Of a stretch of DNA of 64,000 nt, positions 1 to 12,884 are shown in pieces. Every line of letters begins with the position of its first letter. Position 1 is the stretch's first letter. The notes below the pieces were generated by a model. That model ran no database searches, was not told the origin of the DNA, and saw nothing but the letters and a program-made list of their open reading frames with translations. The stretch is taken from positions 186,001 to 250,000 of the forward strand of contig JAODTK010005760.1 of assembly GCA_026419785.1 (NCBI GenBank). Direction: 5' to 3'. The stretch is from Sclerodactyla briareus (lineage: Eukaryota; Echinodermata; Holothuroidea; Dendrochirotida; Sclerodactylidae). The position numbers were made by a program, and so were the translations under genes.

Positions 1-62
1 TCGCAAGTTTCTAGACAGGAATGAAAAATGATAATAACAATAAAAAAAATAATAATGAAGAT

Positions 63-1330
63 TCATAATGCGCGCATATCCATTCTAAAAGGCGCAAAAC
101 AGAGAAAAAGAGAAAAAAGAGAGGTAGTCAGCCTGTAACATAAGATGGGTTTCGAGAGCCCTCTTGAATGTAACAAGTGTATTACACCATCGACTGGAAG
201 AGAGTTCCACAACTGGGGTGCGGCAACACAGAAAGATCTGTTACCCCAGGAGCGACGGGAACGGGGCACGTTAAGAGAATTAGAGTCACTAGAGCGAAGA
301 GTGCGAGCGGCTCTGGCAAGCATAAGCAACTCGCTGATATAGATAAGAGCTAAATTGTTCAAGGCCTATGGACCATAAGCATCAGCTTATACACAATACG
401 GAAGCGTACCGAAAGCCAGTGGAGGTCACGTAATATAGGTGTGACATGGGAGCACTTCGATGCTCTCACCAGCACGCGGGCAGCATAATTATGAACTCGC
501 TCGAGGCGCTCAATTTGATAATTAGGTAAATCATATAGGAGAGCATTGCTACTATCCAACCTAGAAGTGACAAAGGGGCATGGTATAATCTGTTTTGTGG
601 CACTGGGTGTGAGGTATCTTCTAATTCTACTGATATTACGTAGATGATACATAGCAGATTTAATGATAGTACAGATGTGATGTAACAAATTCATATTGTC
701 AACAAATAACGCCAAGGTTACGAGCATAATCAGAAGAAGAAATACGCGAATCACCTATTTCCAATGATGTAGTGGGGATCTTAGCCAGCTGTTGCTTAGA
801 GCCAATCAACATGAATTCTGATTTTTTTTCATCATTTAGTTTGAGGAAGTTGTTACCCATTCAACTTCTCACCTCCCTTATGCACGACTCAATCGTAACA
901 ATGGAGAGATCTGCGGATGGACCAGCAGGGTCAAGGGTGAGATACAATTGTGTATCGTCAGCATAAGTGTGGTACTGTAACCCATACTTCGTAATGATTT
1001 TATGGAGAGGATATGTATAGATGATAAACCACTGGAGGCCGAGAACAGACCCTGGGGGACAGAACATTTTTGACTGATGGGCTGAGACGTGGCACTTTCA
1101 ACACAAACACATTGTGGTCGGTTTCCCAAATACAACTGACACCACATAAGTGCCACGTTACACACCCCGAATTTCTGCATTCTCGATAAAAGCAAGGAGT
1201 GGTCAACAGTGTCGAAGGCTGCGCGCTGAGGTCTAGACGACAAGAGCAGTGAGCTTGCCCTTATCCATAGCCTGAAGAATATCATTTTGTACTCTCAGCA
1301 ATGCAGTCTCAACACTGTGCTTGGACCTAT
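63..1330 (-). mobile_element. L2-like non-LTR retrotransposon, 3' part of the RT ORF, broken
   Basis: On the minus strand, conserved reverse transcriptase blocks follow each other in the right order but in different frames: AFDTVDH (about 1215), SVPQG then GSVLG (about 1060), YADDTQLYL (about 965), a NFLKLNDEK-like thumb segment (about 830), then ERLERVHNYAARVL and LHWLSVRFRI (about 500-410), and finally FCVAAPQLWNSLPVDG (about 215). This block order and the C-terminal LWNSLP signature are typical of the L2/CR1 group. The YADD catalytic motif is present, but frameshifts and the stop after the RT fingers mean it cannot make a working enzyme. No 5' UTR, endonuclease domain or target duplication is seen; it is a 5'-truncated dead copy. 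Confidence 0.85.
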
Positions 1331-3439
1331 AGGCAGATTGATATTTATCCTGGAAACCAATCGTAGAAATGTGAAAAATAATAAAAAATAACGGGGCAAT
1401 TCTATCACAATATATTTAAATGTATATTCACAGATCCTAATTACATGAATAGGCACATAGGCCTACGTCATGATGGCCAAATGAGACTCACATACCGCCT
1501 ACGAATTCTTTGATTATTAGCAGACTAACTGCAAACTAAACTGTAGTTAATCACCTGGAGGCTGCCATGGATGAAAATCTAAGGTGAAGCAAATACTTAT
1601 AACGTCAACTTCAGTTGACCCCTGTTAGAGGCGCTTGACTTCGTTTAGAAGGTTACCATAGCCACTGAACTAATAATCTATATTTTCAATAGCACAAAGG
1701 TTATGATTAGTCTGCCAAATATGAACGTTATAGTTGATTGAAATTCTTCTTTTCAAAATTACCAAAAATATGTATGTCTACCAAAAATTAACACTACAAA
1801 TACTATATGGAGGTGTCCTTATAGTTCGGAACCTAGTATTAACCCTATCGGATTTTCTTCAATATTACAAATACATTTCTTATATCTAATTCGAATTTTC
1901 ATACGAATTTTGAACGTTGAAGGCGTTACCGGACTTGATACAGTCAAGTTACGCATATAACAGACCACTTGGCCGCAATGGTGTTACTTCTATAACTAGA
2001 CGGCGATCGATGGTGACTCTCACACAATCGTCAAGTAGTCGTTAGGGCATATATGTGCAAAACCGTCATTGATGCGTCACAACTCGCAGAACAAGCGTAA
2101 CCACTTCGGGGCTCGGTAAAGACAAGTACCTTCGACACGGAAGCAATCAAATTAAAAATTAACTTGTAGTAAAATTAGGTTTTCTATTCTTCTTACTATG
2201 TTCCGGGAAAGTTCAGAATAGGCTTCCACTGCATGGTGTATAACTCTGTGACACGCACGCCTCCAAAAATGAATATTTCGATAATGAATGGTCCGCAATA
2301 TACAAGAGCCCTTCGGCGTGACTAAAAATGGAAAAAGTTTGGGTACTCCCGAGAAAAAATCTCAACAACAATCCTACGATCGTAATCGCCACCTATAGAT
2401 GCTGAGGCAGTTGGTAAATTGTCAAAAGGCGCAGGTTCCTTCACATACCGGAATGGGTCTTTTCCTATACTATCCACACGCGGTGTGTAACACATCAGGA
2501 ATGGGTACTGGAAAACCGGACTGATCTGGATGCAGTATATACAGGATAATTGTTGTATTATTGTTTCAAGAGGCATTACGTTGATAGATCAAGTTTCGAG
2601 AAGCGCGAGACGTTCGCATGCCGTCACCACGAAATTGTTATCAAGGTTATCTACATCATCACTATATATACTAACGCTTGCATGTCAGATTCAATTGCGG
2701 GGACGGTTTTTGTGTGAACACCATGTGAAAACAGCACAATCGATTTTTCGCCAGATGTTTCGAAGATAATTTTGCCTCTTGTCTTTATTGTGGCAAGTGA
2801 ACCTTATGGTCCTTCTGGTCAACAGCTCGAGGCCCAGGAAAATTTAGGAAAATGACAAGTGAAACTAAAATCGACGGACAGTCTGGTACAGTGGTAAATA
2901 CAATATCTTAGCACTTTCTTGTTTCGTCAAAGTAGTTTGTTGCAATCAATACAGGTATGGCTTTATATACATATACGAACTTTCATTCACAGGAATCATG
3001 AAAAACAATTGAAAATAAACATTTAGATACGGGTGGCTATTCATATCAGACAACCATAAGTGCCCCTGAGGTTATATTAATTGATTATAAAACATTAAGA
3101 TCATGTCCCTGAAATTAAGCACTTTCTAAAACACTATGGACACTCACCTTAAAAAACGTGTGGATATGCAAAAACACAAGTTTACACATTTCTAAACTGA
3201 ATGTTCGATTGCTAATGTGTTTTCTGCATAACGGTATAATGAGGACGGAACGCGTTTTTAAAAAATGATGACAAGAAGTGTTTAGAAAGGTGTTTGAAAA
3301 GTAAACACTGTTGTCAGTCCTTTTTTGAATGTACATTAACTACCCAAGTGATTTGGTGGTCGATTGATTTTGTATGCTCAGAAAGAACAAGGGCAAACGG
3401 TATGTCATGAGGTCATGTCTCGTGCTCGCACATAAAACT
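1331..3439. other. No recognisable gene
   Basis: AT-leaning non-coding sequence. Frames are short and show no family motif. No inverted-repeat element was seen by eye. Confidence 0.5.
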
Positions 3440-3870
3440 TCCATTGAACGCACTAGGGATACCCACCTAGCGTAGGAGGAAAACCGCCGAGAAAGGGATG
3501 ATACCCACCCAGAAAGGGATAATGCCCCCCCCGCCCAGAATGGGATGTACCCACCTAGAAAACGAAAAATATCCCAAGAATGGGATGATACCCACCCAAG
3601 AAAGGGATGTACCCCAAAGAATGGGATGTTACCCACCCTAGGGGGATGATACCAAACTAGAGGGGATGGATATCCACACTATGGGATTCTACCATCAGAA
3701 GGATGGGGTTGGCCTATGGGTGCTAGGTGAAAGTGAAGAAGTAATGTCAAGATTTTTTTTCTCATAAATGTCACATGACACCATAGAGGAGATGATACCT
3801 ACCCTAGATCAGGATATACCACCCTAGGGGGAGGATATCCACCCTGAGGGGATGATATCCACCCTAGAAA
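3440..3870. repeat. Degenerate minisatellite, GGGATGATACCCACC type
   Basis: Imperfect head-to-tail units of roughly 20-25 nt built on GGGATGATACCCACC separated by AGAA or TAGA spacers. Well-preserved units lie at 3490-3640; the right part (3780-3870) uses the variant GGATATCCACCCT. A less regular stretch at about 3690-3780 splits the array. The GGGAT...ACCC layout lets each unit pair with itself. Confidence 0.75.
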
Positions 3871-4174
3871 ATTATACCCATGTCAGCTAGTTTCACGTGA
3901 CGGGAGTAAAAACAGAAGATGGCTGTGAAAGAGACCAAGCAGCTGTCCAAAATGTTTTAATTATTCACAAATGTTAGATGTCCCAATTGGCCTTGCCCTT
4001 ACCTGCTCTAGGAAAAAATATGCTCTCGGTCAGTCATTTTTTTACACAGCGAATTCAGTCCTTGTTGAAACCTGATGGAAGCGAAAGGCTAGATGAACAC
4101 GTTCACGCAGCTGTTTGACGTCCCAAGAATCACGGGAAACGGTAGTCGACCCCTCCGGAAGTTGAGATGACCCC

Positions 4175-5165
4175 CTAGGTTTGGACCAGAAATGAAAAAT
4201 GGGTCAGCGTCCAGCAGAGGACGTCAATGCTATGACACGATATAAAAGAGTACCGTGGGGGAAATTGGCCCTCTGTATCGAGCTCGGCGTCGCCGGGTTC
4301 GGCCAGAGCTACCAGGGTTACTGGCAAGGTAGTCGACACAACGTTGTCACAGGGTTCGCGCGCCGCCGCACTCGTTGGAAGGTGCGCTCCCAGTCCGGCA
4401 GTAACAGCCGTTGTGTCATTGTAGGACATACTAGAAGGCCTTCAGCGGCAAGATAGCCCCGCCCGCCGCGCGGACGTTTCGTCTCTCCGTTTTGCTTGCT
4501 CCATGAGTCCTGAATTTTATTCAGCTGCATGAACTTCAGGGCGACTCGACGAAAGCAAGCAGAAGCTCATGATTACGGTGGGAACGAAGAACTCCCCCCC
4601 CCCACCGAAGAGCAGTACACCTAACACTGGACTACCACGCTTATAAACGCATTCGCCGTCCGTGTAGGTGAAGTGTAGGCCCACTGTGAGTACTGCAACG
4701 GCGCGTACAGCCACGCGCAAAAGCCTGCATAGCAGAAAGTGCGTTTCAGTTTCGCTATGTTACTGCGGAGAACCACGAGCGAAGTACCGCTTAAGGACAG
4801 AATGGTAAGGTTGAAGGAGGATACCACGAAATACCGACATTGAAGATTCCAGTCGTCCAGGAGAAAGCAGTACAAAGGACCCTCCAGTTGACCCGGGGAG
4901 GGGTCCCAACGGGGGGAGAAGCTCTCGATTTGAAGAAGAATCATCTTGAACGGAATGAGAACATGTCAGCGCGCATGGTTGCCGATCAACCAGTAGGTCT
5001 GATTCCGTTTGTGACGTCTGATAATCCGGAAAAGAACGAGTAGAACCAATGAATTGCCGAATATCCCGGTGAGCCCAACTAAAATTAACAAAAGTCTGAC
5101 AACCGTTAATCCGGTGTTCGGAGGATCTCCGGGGGGTCCAGTCGGCGCAGTTGTAGCATCCCAAG
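4175..5165. other. CpG-rich block of unknown nature
   Basis: This ~1-kb stretch is visibly richer in G+C and in CpG (for example around 4285-4400 and 5100-5155) than its AT-leaning flanks. Several overlapping frames of 67-134 codons cross it on both strands, as expected when stop codons are rare in GC-rich DNA. None shows a domain I recognise. It could be a CpG-island-like promoter, a young insertion, or a decayed exon; nothing in the sequence decides. Confidence 0.35.
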
Positions 5166-7159
5166 GCTACTAAAACATTTTCTGTGGAGTTACTTGATCC
5201 AGCGTGCTTTCCATCTTAAAAACAAGTGGTCGTATATAAATTAACCAAAATAACGACAATTTACTATTTTATTATAGGAAGTCGGTAGATATTCAATGTA
5301 GGCCTATTAAAGACCTTTCTGAATGCAAAGAACAAAACATCTGTGTCCGCGTTCTCCCTGAGTTATCTGGAATGGGAGAAAAAAAACTTTGCATGCGCAC
5401 CCCACTTACAACTTAATTCAGTGGTACACTATCCACACGCGACCGCTGGAACGTTTGCAAACAATTGTATAACGAAATGAAGGGATATGTATCGTCTTGT
5501 ATACATTATCTGATACGTTTAACATTCTATGCGAGCTATCTCCTGATGAAACGTTCAAAGTTATAGAACAATTTATTTAGTTCACTAAATTATTCTGTAT
5601 GGAAGCATCCGTTGATATCCGCGGAGCGCGTGGCGAATAAAACTAGGGTTGAGCTTTATAAGGTCACGAAAGTGAACCAGAAATAGAGATATCCTGTAAT
5701 GACTGGGCAATGGAAGCTGAACGCCCTCCGCAGCTTGTCTTCTGATCAGAATGTGAGCGGAGCTGACAAAAAATCCACCTCTCCTACAAGATCGCGAGCC
5801 ATCAAGTGATAGCAGCGTGTTCGAAGAGCTCAATGATTCGAACTTTTATTAATAACAGATGCATTAGATACGTAGATGACTGATCAAATACGGCCTCGTA
5901 TATGAATAGTTATTAATCGATCACGTTCCAGTTCCATTAGATCGTAATTATATACGTGAATTATTTATAGCTGACTAAAACAAGAGTATTGAAAACTTGA
6001 GAATGAAAAGCATTACAAAATATCATTATGTAATGTTTATATTGATATAAATGTATGGAATATTCAACAGGGTGAACGCTGATATAATACACGGTAAAAA
6101 TATGAATAGTGCGGCGATACTTGAGACTATATGGTATTTATATTAAGTTTTAGTATAATCCTATTCCTTAGTCACCTGCAGCCATTAGCTTACACATCAT
6201 GAGGAATTATCGGAGTTAAAACAGGCAATCATTTTCGCGAAACCCGAGTGAATAATGGTCGGTGCCGTTTACGTTACGTCACGACATGAACTAATTGTCT
6301 CGACTGAGTATTGGTAAGTTAGATAATTGGTTTTACATTATCATGTTGTTACGGTATACTGTATTCGAATCGAGATGACTCGGGTAATTTCTATTGCGAA
6401 GTCGCCGTCGTTTTTCGCCAATTATACCAGATGATGAGGCCTCTTTATATCACGAACAGAACATTAACAAAAAGAAAAAAAAAAAAAAAAAAAAAAAAAA
6501 CTTATTTGGTTACGTGTACACTTGGGGCCTTTGGAGCCCGCCCTCGTGATACACCTCGGTGGCACAAATGCATGTCTTTGGACTGGGACTTGGATGCAGA
6601 TTTTTTTAATCAATGCAATTTGTCATGGACATAATTGCCAAGAGAGGGAATATAGGAATGCACCAATGATCCGGCAGTGGTACAGACCGGCATGGGTACC
6701 ACCATACTAAGCGACTGCGAATCCTACTATAACCAGGTGCACAAAGTAAGGCCGACTGATCCTTGGCAATAACCTACCTCACTATGGAGAGTTGTAAACA
6801 CACGAGGTTTGCAGTGGACAATTACCTACGCAACGCTTTCCCCGCTTCTGTAGTTTCTCATATTGAAGCACCGGTACGGTTTGGTCTCTTTAATTCCATG
6901 TAGTTTCAAGTTTATTCACCACTCTTTCTCAAATCTCAAATACATACATTATGTCATATTAACAAAATTGAAGGAGAGTGGAAGGACAGAGAAATAAGTT
7001 TAACAACTTTTCGGACTGGCCCTAAAAAGGAAGAGATGAATTATAACGACTAGTTAAACGTCATATGCTACCTATATAACAAAAGAAAGTAAAGGAAAGG
7101 GAAAAGTGCAAAGCCAACAGCGAAAGTGGGATGGAGAAGTGAATTAAGACTTAATTATC
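5166..7159. other. Non-coding, with a 26-nt poly-A tract at 6475-6500
   Basis: No supported gene. A run of A after an AAAAAG lead-in ends at 6500 and may be the tail of an old retroposed copy, but no RT or Pol III promoter motif is evident upstream. Confidence 0.5.
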
Positions 7160-8560
7160 ATTAGGGTCAATAGGTTTGCTAAGAAGATGTGCTAAATTTC
7201 CGTTGAATACATTTACTGAACTCGCGTTTTTTAAATCGGTATCGAGAGAATTCCACAAGTGAACACCAGTGCTACGTACATGCATTTATTTCGAACAGTC
7301 CTGGAATAGGGTCGCTCTAGCTCAGATAATGTCTGTATTGGGTATTAAAATTGTGAAAGATGAGTTGTTTTAGAATTATAACAACTGAAACCCAGGTAGA
7401 GCACCTCTGTGAAATTTATACATAAATATCCTAATGATAGTCATAAAAGTCGTATATCGTGAGGACATTGAGTTCACTAAAAAGACGTGCAGTTGTATGA
7501 GTATAATGCACGTTACATAAGTTGCGTATCACCCGTTGCTGTCGAACTGATCGGCTTTGAGGGTGGTTGCTTTGTACGACCCCACAGAAGAAGACTATAA
7601 TTCAGGTAAGGCAACACAAGTGCGTTATAGAGAGTTAAAAGAGTACTACGGGGCAACATATTCATTAGCCGATTAATAACGCAGTTCGTCCTGAGGATTT
7701 AACGCGAAGATTCGGACATGAATAGCCAGTGAAATTTCTCATTCGATTTTGATTCATAGAAAGGTTGCATGAGGTGAAGCAATTATCTGTTGGCCATCAA
7801 ATACGACCGATATGCCACAGTATCATTTTTATTATCAAATATCATAAAGTTTGGTTTTTTAGAACATTCAGAGATAACCTGTTTAATTCTTAGCGTTTGA
7901 AATATGTATAAAATGCAACTAGTAGGTCTTCCAGGTGCATTCAGGGTTATATTTGTAAAAAACTGTGTATCATCTGCAAACAGTTAAAATTGGATAATTC
8001 GGAACAATTAGGTATATCGATGATATAAAGAATAAAAAAGTAATGGCCCTAAAATAGATCCTTGGGGCACGCCTATGTTGCAATATGAAGTTGTAGAAAC
8101 GTCATTTCCAAATTGTACATAGAGAGGAGGACGATTTTCCAAATAACTTTGAAACCACTTTTGTGGTACTCCCACGTATACCATATGACTATAGCTTTTC
8201 GAGTAGGATTTTATGATCAATCGTGTCGAAAGCCTTAGATTGCTCGATGAACATTGCAGCTGTAGTTCTTTTGTTTTCTAAACCAGTGGATATCTTGTCA
8301 ACAAGATTTAATGCAGCCATGAACGTTGAATAATCCTTTCGGAAAACCGTATTGGTTCTGAATATAGTATATTGGGTCTTAGATAAATTTTGTAATCTAT
8401 CATGTTCTACTCGTTCAAAAACTTTGGATATTGTAGGGAGAATTGAAATAGGTTTATAGTTCGAAAATGATTTAGGGTCGCCGTTTTGTAAATTGGAACT
8501 ACTTTGGCTGTTTTGAGTTCACTTGGGAAGATACCATTGGACAAGGAAAGGTTGATGATA
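7160..8560 (-). mobile_element. Jockey/CR1-group LINE remnant
   Basis: Reading the minus strand from 8560 down: an ISILPTISKVFERV-like block (about 8450-8400), AFDTIDHKILLEKL with an in-frame break (about 8230), a PQKWFQSYLENRP block, GVPQGSILGPLLF (about 8070-8035), a LPYLNYSLLLWG-like block (about 7600) and HLWNSLDTDLKNA (about 7255). This is the palm-to-C-terminus order of a non-LTR reverse transcriptase. Frame changes and stops separate the blocks, so the element is dead. No poly-A or target duplication could be fixed. Confidence 0.8.
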
Positions 8561-10422
8561 TGGGTTAATGGTTGTATAATGCGGTTACAGAACTTATGAG
8601 AATATCACCAGTGACATTATCGTGCCTGGACTTTTACCTTTTCTTCTCAATCTATTCTAGCGAGGCGTACTGGTCACTCTGCAGACTGTAGGGAACAAAA
8701 AATGAATTTAGCACATTACCATTGACATAGTGTAGAGGCACGTTGTCACCCGGTGGTAAGTTTTAGCTAGGTACCAACTCGATCGGTTGTGAATAAAATA
8801 GGTCAGATACTGTTTCTTTGAAATATGGTGAAGTATCCATGATGACGATAATTCACCACGCATGTGCCGCCAGGTCGGTGAACTTCTGAAGTGATTGCTG
8901 ATAGACTAACTATCAATGTTTGAATTGATATCTATCGAGGGTTATATAAAGAAGATGATATAGCCTAAATAAGCGCATAATGCCAACAGCATGCAGGAAT
9001 GTTGTCATGGTCAGAAAATTAGGGGTTCTCATTGTAACAGAGCTGAGTAAAAAATTTTGGTAAGCATACTGCTTCGGGATATGTGACACAATTCTGAAAA
9101 TGTAACTCTAACCCTTAGGACTCGGAGGCTAGAAGAGAGCAGCCAAATCATGTCATGTTTTTTTTATACGGTAACAGCAGAAGAGTGAAATATGGAAGAA
9201 GAGGTGGGGGGGGGGGTTACACATGTGAAAAACAGAAACCAGTCCCTGCATGCCAAAAATTCACCCCCGCAAAAATAGCTCACAAAATACGGAGGAACGC
9301 AACACTTCGTAGTGATTCCTTCCGTACTTGGCGAAGGAATGCTGCGGTAGTTATTGCACGGAATGCTGACAGTGTTTTCTCACAAGTCACCCCCAATAGA
9401 AATTTGCATAACTTTCCCGAATAATCATATAAATGAACTTCCAGTAACCCTCACCCTCAATTTTCAATAATATGAAAATTTAGGTGATGTTGAATGGAAC
9501 TAAGTTAGATAGGTTAGCCTATTTTCCTCACAGTGGTCCTATAATTTCCCCGTATGGTTGCCCTAGGCCACTGCTGAAAAATTTCCAGAAAATAGGGAAT
9601 GAAAGTTTAAAAAAAAAAGTGGGAGTTGGGTAAGGCTGGACCGCCCCATAACCAATAGATAAAATAGAAACCCAGTGAGGAATCTGTTTAATGCCCAAAA
9701 TGGGTCTGGTGAGCTTCATATTCATCATGCTATCTAATCTCTTATCGATCTCTTTATGCTACCTAAGGCTTTTTGGCTTGCCTGAGCAAAACCAATTACC
9801 TGACCAAAGCCCGCGACAAGGAATCCCCACTAATTAGGTCCAAGGCGATTTAGGATTTCAGGATTCAGTCCCACAGATAACGCATCAGCCGCGGTCGGCT
9901 GTGAGCAGCCACATTGAATGAACGCCGCTCCTCCAAATTCTGAGGAAGTGACCGGTTTGTGGAGTTTGCGGATTGTTTTTTTGGAGGTTGGGAATGGTTT
10001 GGGGAATTCTTGATATCATCTGAGAACTAGACATCGCCTGGCGGGTAAAACCGCCAACATGTATATCCCCACTTGGAGTGTGATGAATGTTATTAAGGAG
10101 GGATTATATATTCAAGGGAAGGACCTTTATGTATTTTGGAGCCAACTGTATTAGTGTCACATTCATCGACGGGTTTGTTTACATGCGACAAAGTAGGGGA
10201 AATCGCAAAGTTGACCTCTGGTGACTTGAAATCATCGCCATGTTTTTCCGGACCAACTAAAGTCCACACCTACCAAAGTTTCATGTAAATCCGACAAATT
10301 GTAAATATTCCACAAATTTGAACCTCCGGGACCTATATTTCGTTACTTTCGAACTCATCCAAGAATCACCTACGGCGGACATGTGTGCCAAGTTCAGATC
10401 GATCGGATAGTGTTAAAGACTA
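8561..10422. other. No recognisable gene
   Basis: Non-coding sequence with a short poly-G run near 9206-9216. No domain motif in any frame. Confidence 0.5.
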
Positions 10423-10816
10423 AGGCTGGGATTCCATAGATGCGTATGGGGCCCGGGCTGGATGTGAAAATCGCATATTTACGAAACGAATGTTTGTTTC
10501 AGAAGAGAAAACACTATAAGGTATGCGAAAAGACCATAAAAACAGTAGCCTATGCATATTGCCGTTGCTTGGTCTTTTTAAAAGGAAGATATTCCACAAG
10601 ATTCATTCACGGTGATACGCATCTGCATACGTGTTGGTAACTTTGCTTATTTTGCCTATTCACGTTGGTTGCCTTCATTTGTAAATTTTTGGCTTCTGTG
10701 GAACCAACATCTATCTCTGCAAACTAAATAGAATATATTCAAAACACTAGCCCCCGCTCAGTTTACGTAAATTGGCGATTTTCCACGTACGCATACGCAT
10801 CTATGGAATCCCAGCC
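10423..10816. mobile_element. Small non-autonomous DNA transposon (MITE) with ~60-bp inverted ends
   Basis: The left end GGCTGGGATTCCATAGATGC at 10424 recurs inverted at the right end (10795-10816). The similarity continues inward through TGAAAATCGC and TTTACG on the left against matching inverted blocks on the right. The trinucleotide CTA lies just outside both ends (10420-10422 and 10817-10819). A 3-bp duplication would fit the PIF/Harbinger superfamily, though three bases are weak evidence. No transposase is encoded in the ~394 bp. Confidence 0.7.
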
Positions 10817-11819
10817 CTATTGCGATAACACGAAAATCTTCCGGCGGCGGACGCGGCGCCGCGGCGAAGTCGAAGTCGAAAAATAATAATATCCCGAGTG
10901 GGGATATAATTAGTCGTAAGAGAAGGCGGATATTACTGTCTGTTATCCAACGATCCAATACGGCCAGGGTTCTTGAGAAGCCTACTTGGCAAATCTCATT
11001 TAATTAGTAATGAATTGGTGTGGCTTAAAGGACATTAAAAAAAATGCCCATCGCCACAACAATATGTCCCGCTTTTGCACAAGACTGTCGTATCTAATAT
11101 GGAGACAGGATTATCTGTGTTCCATCGAGAAGCTTATTTGACAACCTGAAACCGAGTCATGGGTATAGTATTAGTATAGGGAAGTAGGACTGGCCAGTTT
11201 ATGAATATCCACGCAATCCGAATGCCACCATGGTGGCCTCATACGAAGCCGTATCAGCAATCTACTACACATTACTTTCTCTGACCAGTGACCACTACAA
11301 ACGTGGGTGCCCAAGACGTGCTCAAGAGTGTGAATCTGCAGAAACATAAATTAAGGATACGGATTACGATGGAAAAACTATAAGAATCAAGCAACAATGC
11401 TTCGGTCGGTAGTGAATACAATATTTTTTGGCACTCCTGCATCATCTCAGCATCTTCATTCTTCCAGCTACAGCTAGTGTATACAATGTTGTGAAATCAC
11501 ATCTTTCCGCAAGGAATCTCATGGCTACCTTGTTTCCAAGGAGGCCCGTTCCTCTTCCACGGCGCCACTGAGAAGTTAAAGTCAGAGGAGTTTTTTGTCA
11601 GAGGCTGCCTCGATGACAGACTATTTCAGTGGCGAAGTTCAAACCCTTCCAGTTCGATATCCCACTGACAATCACATCATTGGTTGGTTGCTAGGTGGTT
11701 GTAGGACAACCCTCAATAATATCAGTCACATGTTATAACCGTACACGAAAACTGATATCAAATACAGGAAGATGATCGTTCATATGCATCCATAGCCCAC
11801 TCCTTGTTTGTTATTCTGA
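10817..11819. other. No recognisable gene
   Basis: Non-coding. No inverted-repeat pair, RT motif or tRNA-like signature was found. Confidence 0.5.
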
Positions 11820-12040
11820 GGGGGGGGGGGGGGGAGGGGGGAGGGGATGGAACAACTACACGCCATTATGATCTTGCCAAGGCAAAAAGGAATCTTTGTC
11901 ATGTCCGTGCATGTGTGGTGTGGGGGGGGGGGGGGTGCGTGGCGAGCGTTGTGTGGTGTTGCGGTGTGTGTTATGTGGTGTGTGTGTGTGGCGTGCGTGC
12001 AGTGTGTGTGGCGTGTGTGTGGTCGTTTGGTGTGCGTGTG
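11820..12040. repeat. Poly-G and GT-rich low-complexity tract
   Basis: Two G runs (11820-11834 and 11922-11935) followed by ~100 nt of imperfect TGTG/GCGT repeats. Frames through here on both strands are artefacts of the missing stop codons and are not called. Confidence 0.9.
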
Positions 12041-12704
12041 AACAATCATTGTAAACACCGATATCGGAGAACGCACAGCAAGTATCACATTCCAAAATTA
12101 GGCACTGGGTTTGCTCATGTAGTGAGGATGAACAATTTAGCGCCAGTCAAGGTATTCAACGTCACGACGGGGGAAAACACTAAAGAACTTGACAGCACGA
12201 CATCGTAATGCAAGGATCCATCAGTTCATATTAGGTATGTGGGTTGCACATAGCGTGAGGACGACCCAATGCTTGTGGTTGTAGGTCACGGTCAATCTAA
12301 CAGTAAATTTCTTTGTAAAACGACCAGACTCGGTTGGTTTGCAACAAACCAATTATCAATTGCACTGAATTTATCTCAGATATGCCTTGTAACGGGTATA
12401 AATTACAGTCTCTTCAACCGCGAATTTCAATCTTATATACCTTCGTTAATGAAATTTTTAGGGGGTTGGCGTAATGGAAACTTCTGTTCGTCTGTGTGAA
12501 CTACACCTGGTGACATACTTTGACCTAATTTGAACTATTGACCTTATGACTTCATTTGACCTAACGACCATGTGACCTTCTGGGTCAGTTCTTCGTAACG
12601 ACCGGGCTCGTCATATTGCAACAACCGATGAGGTAAGTAACACGACCTACTAAAAGATCATGCTCTATCACACTATATCTCCAGTTATGTCCGCTGTAAA
12701 GTTG

Positions 12705-12884
12705 TGAAACAGCTTTAAAATAAGATGAATATATCATGTTCGACATTCCACTTCTCGGCAATGAAAAATCTCAGAGGAATAGCGTGAAGGGGAGTTTTCT
12801 ATTTCGGTTCGGTACCAATGGAACCCATAACGTATTATTAGTCAATGTCGAACATGGATTTATCAACCTTTTAAAGCTGTTTCA
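12705..12884. mobile_element. 180-bp fold-back (inverted-repeat) element
   Basis: Left arm TGAAACAGCTTTAAAA then CATGTTCGACATT (12705-12747). Right arm is the inverted counterpart, AATGTCGAACATG then TTTTAAAGCTGTTTCA (12844-12884). Arms of ~43 nt with a ~95-nt loop suit a small MITE or fold-back element. No target duplication was resolved. Confidence 0.65.

Noticed and set aside
4621-5164. Minus-strand frames of 107 and 134 codons
   Set aside because: Mutually overlapping frames in GC-rich DNA with no motif or splice support; recorded only as a CpG-rich block.
11780-12208. Overlapping frames of 64-134 codons on both strands
   Set aside because: They arise from poly-G and GT repeats that lack stop codons; the products are low-complexity Cys/Val/Trp or His/Thr strings.
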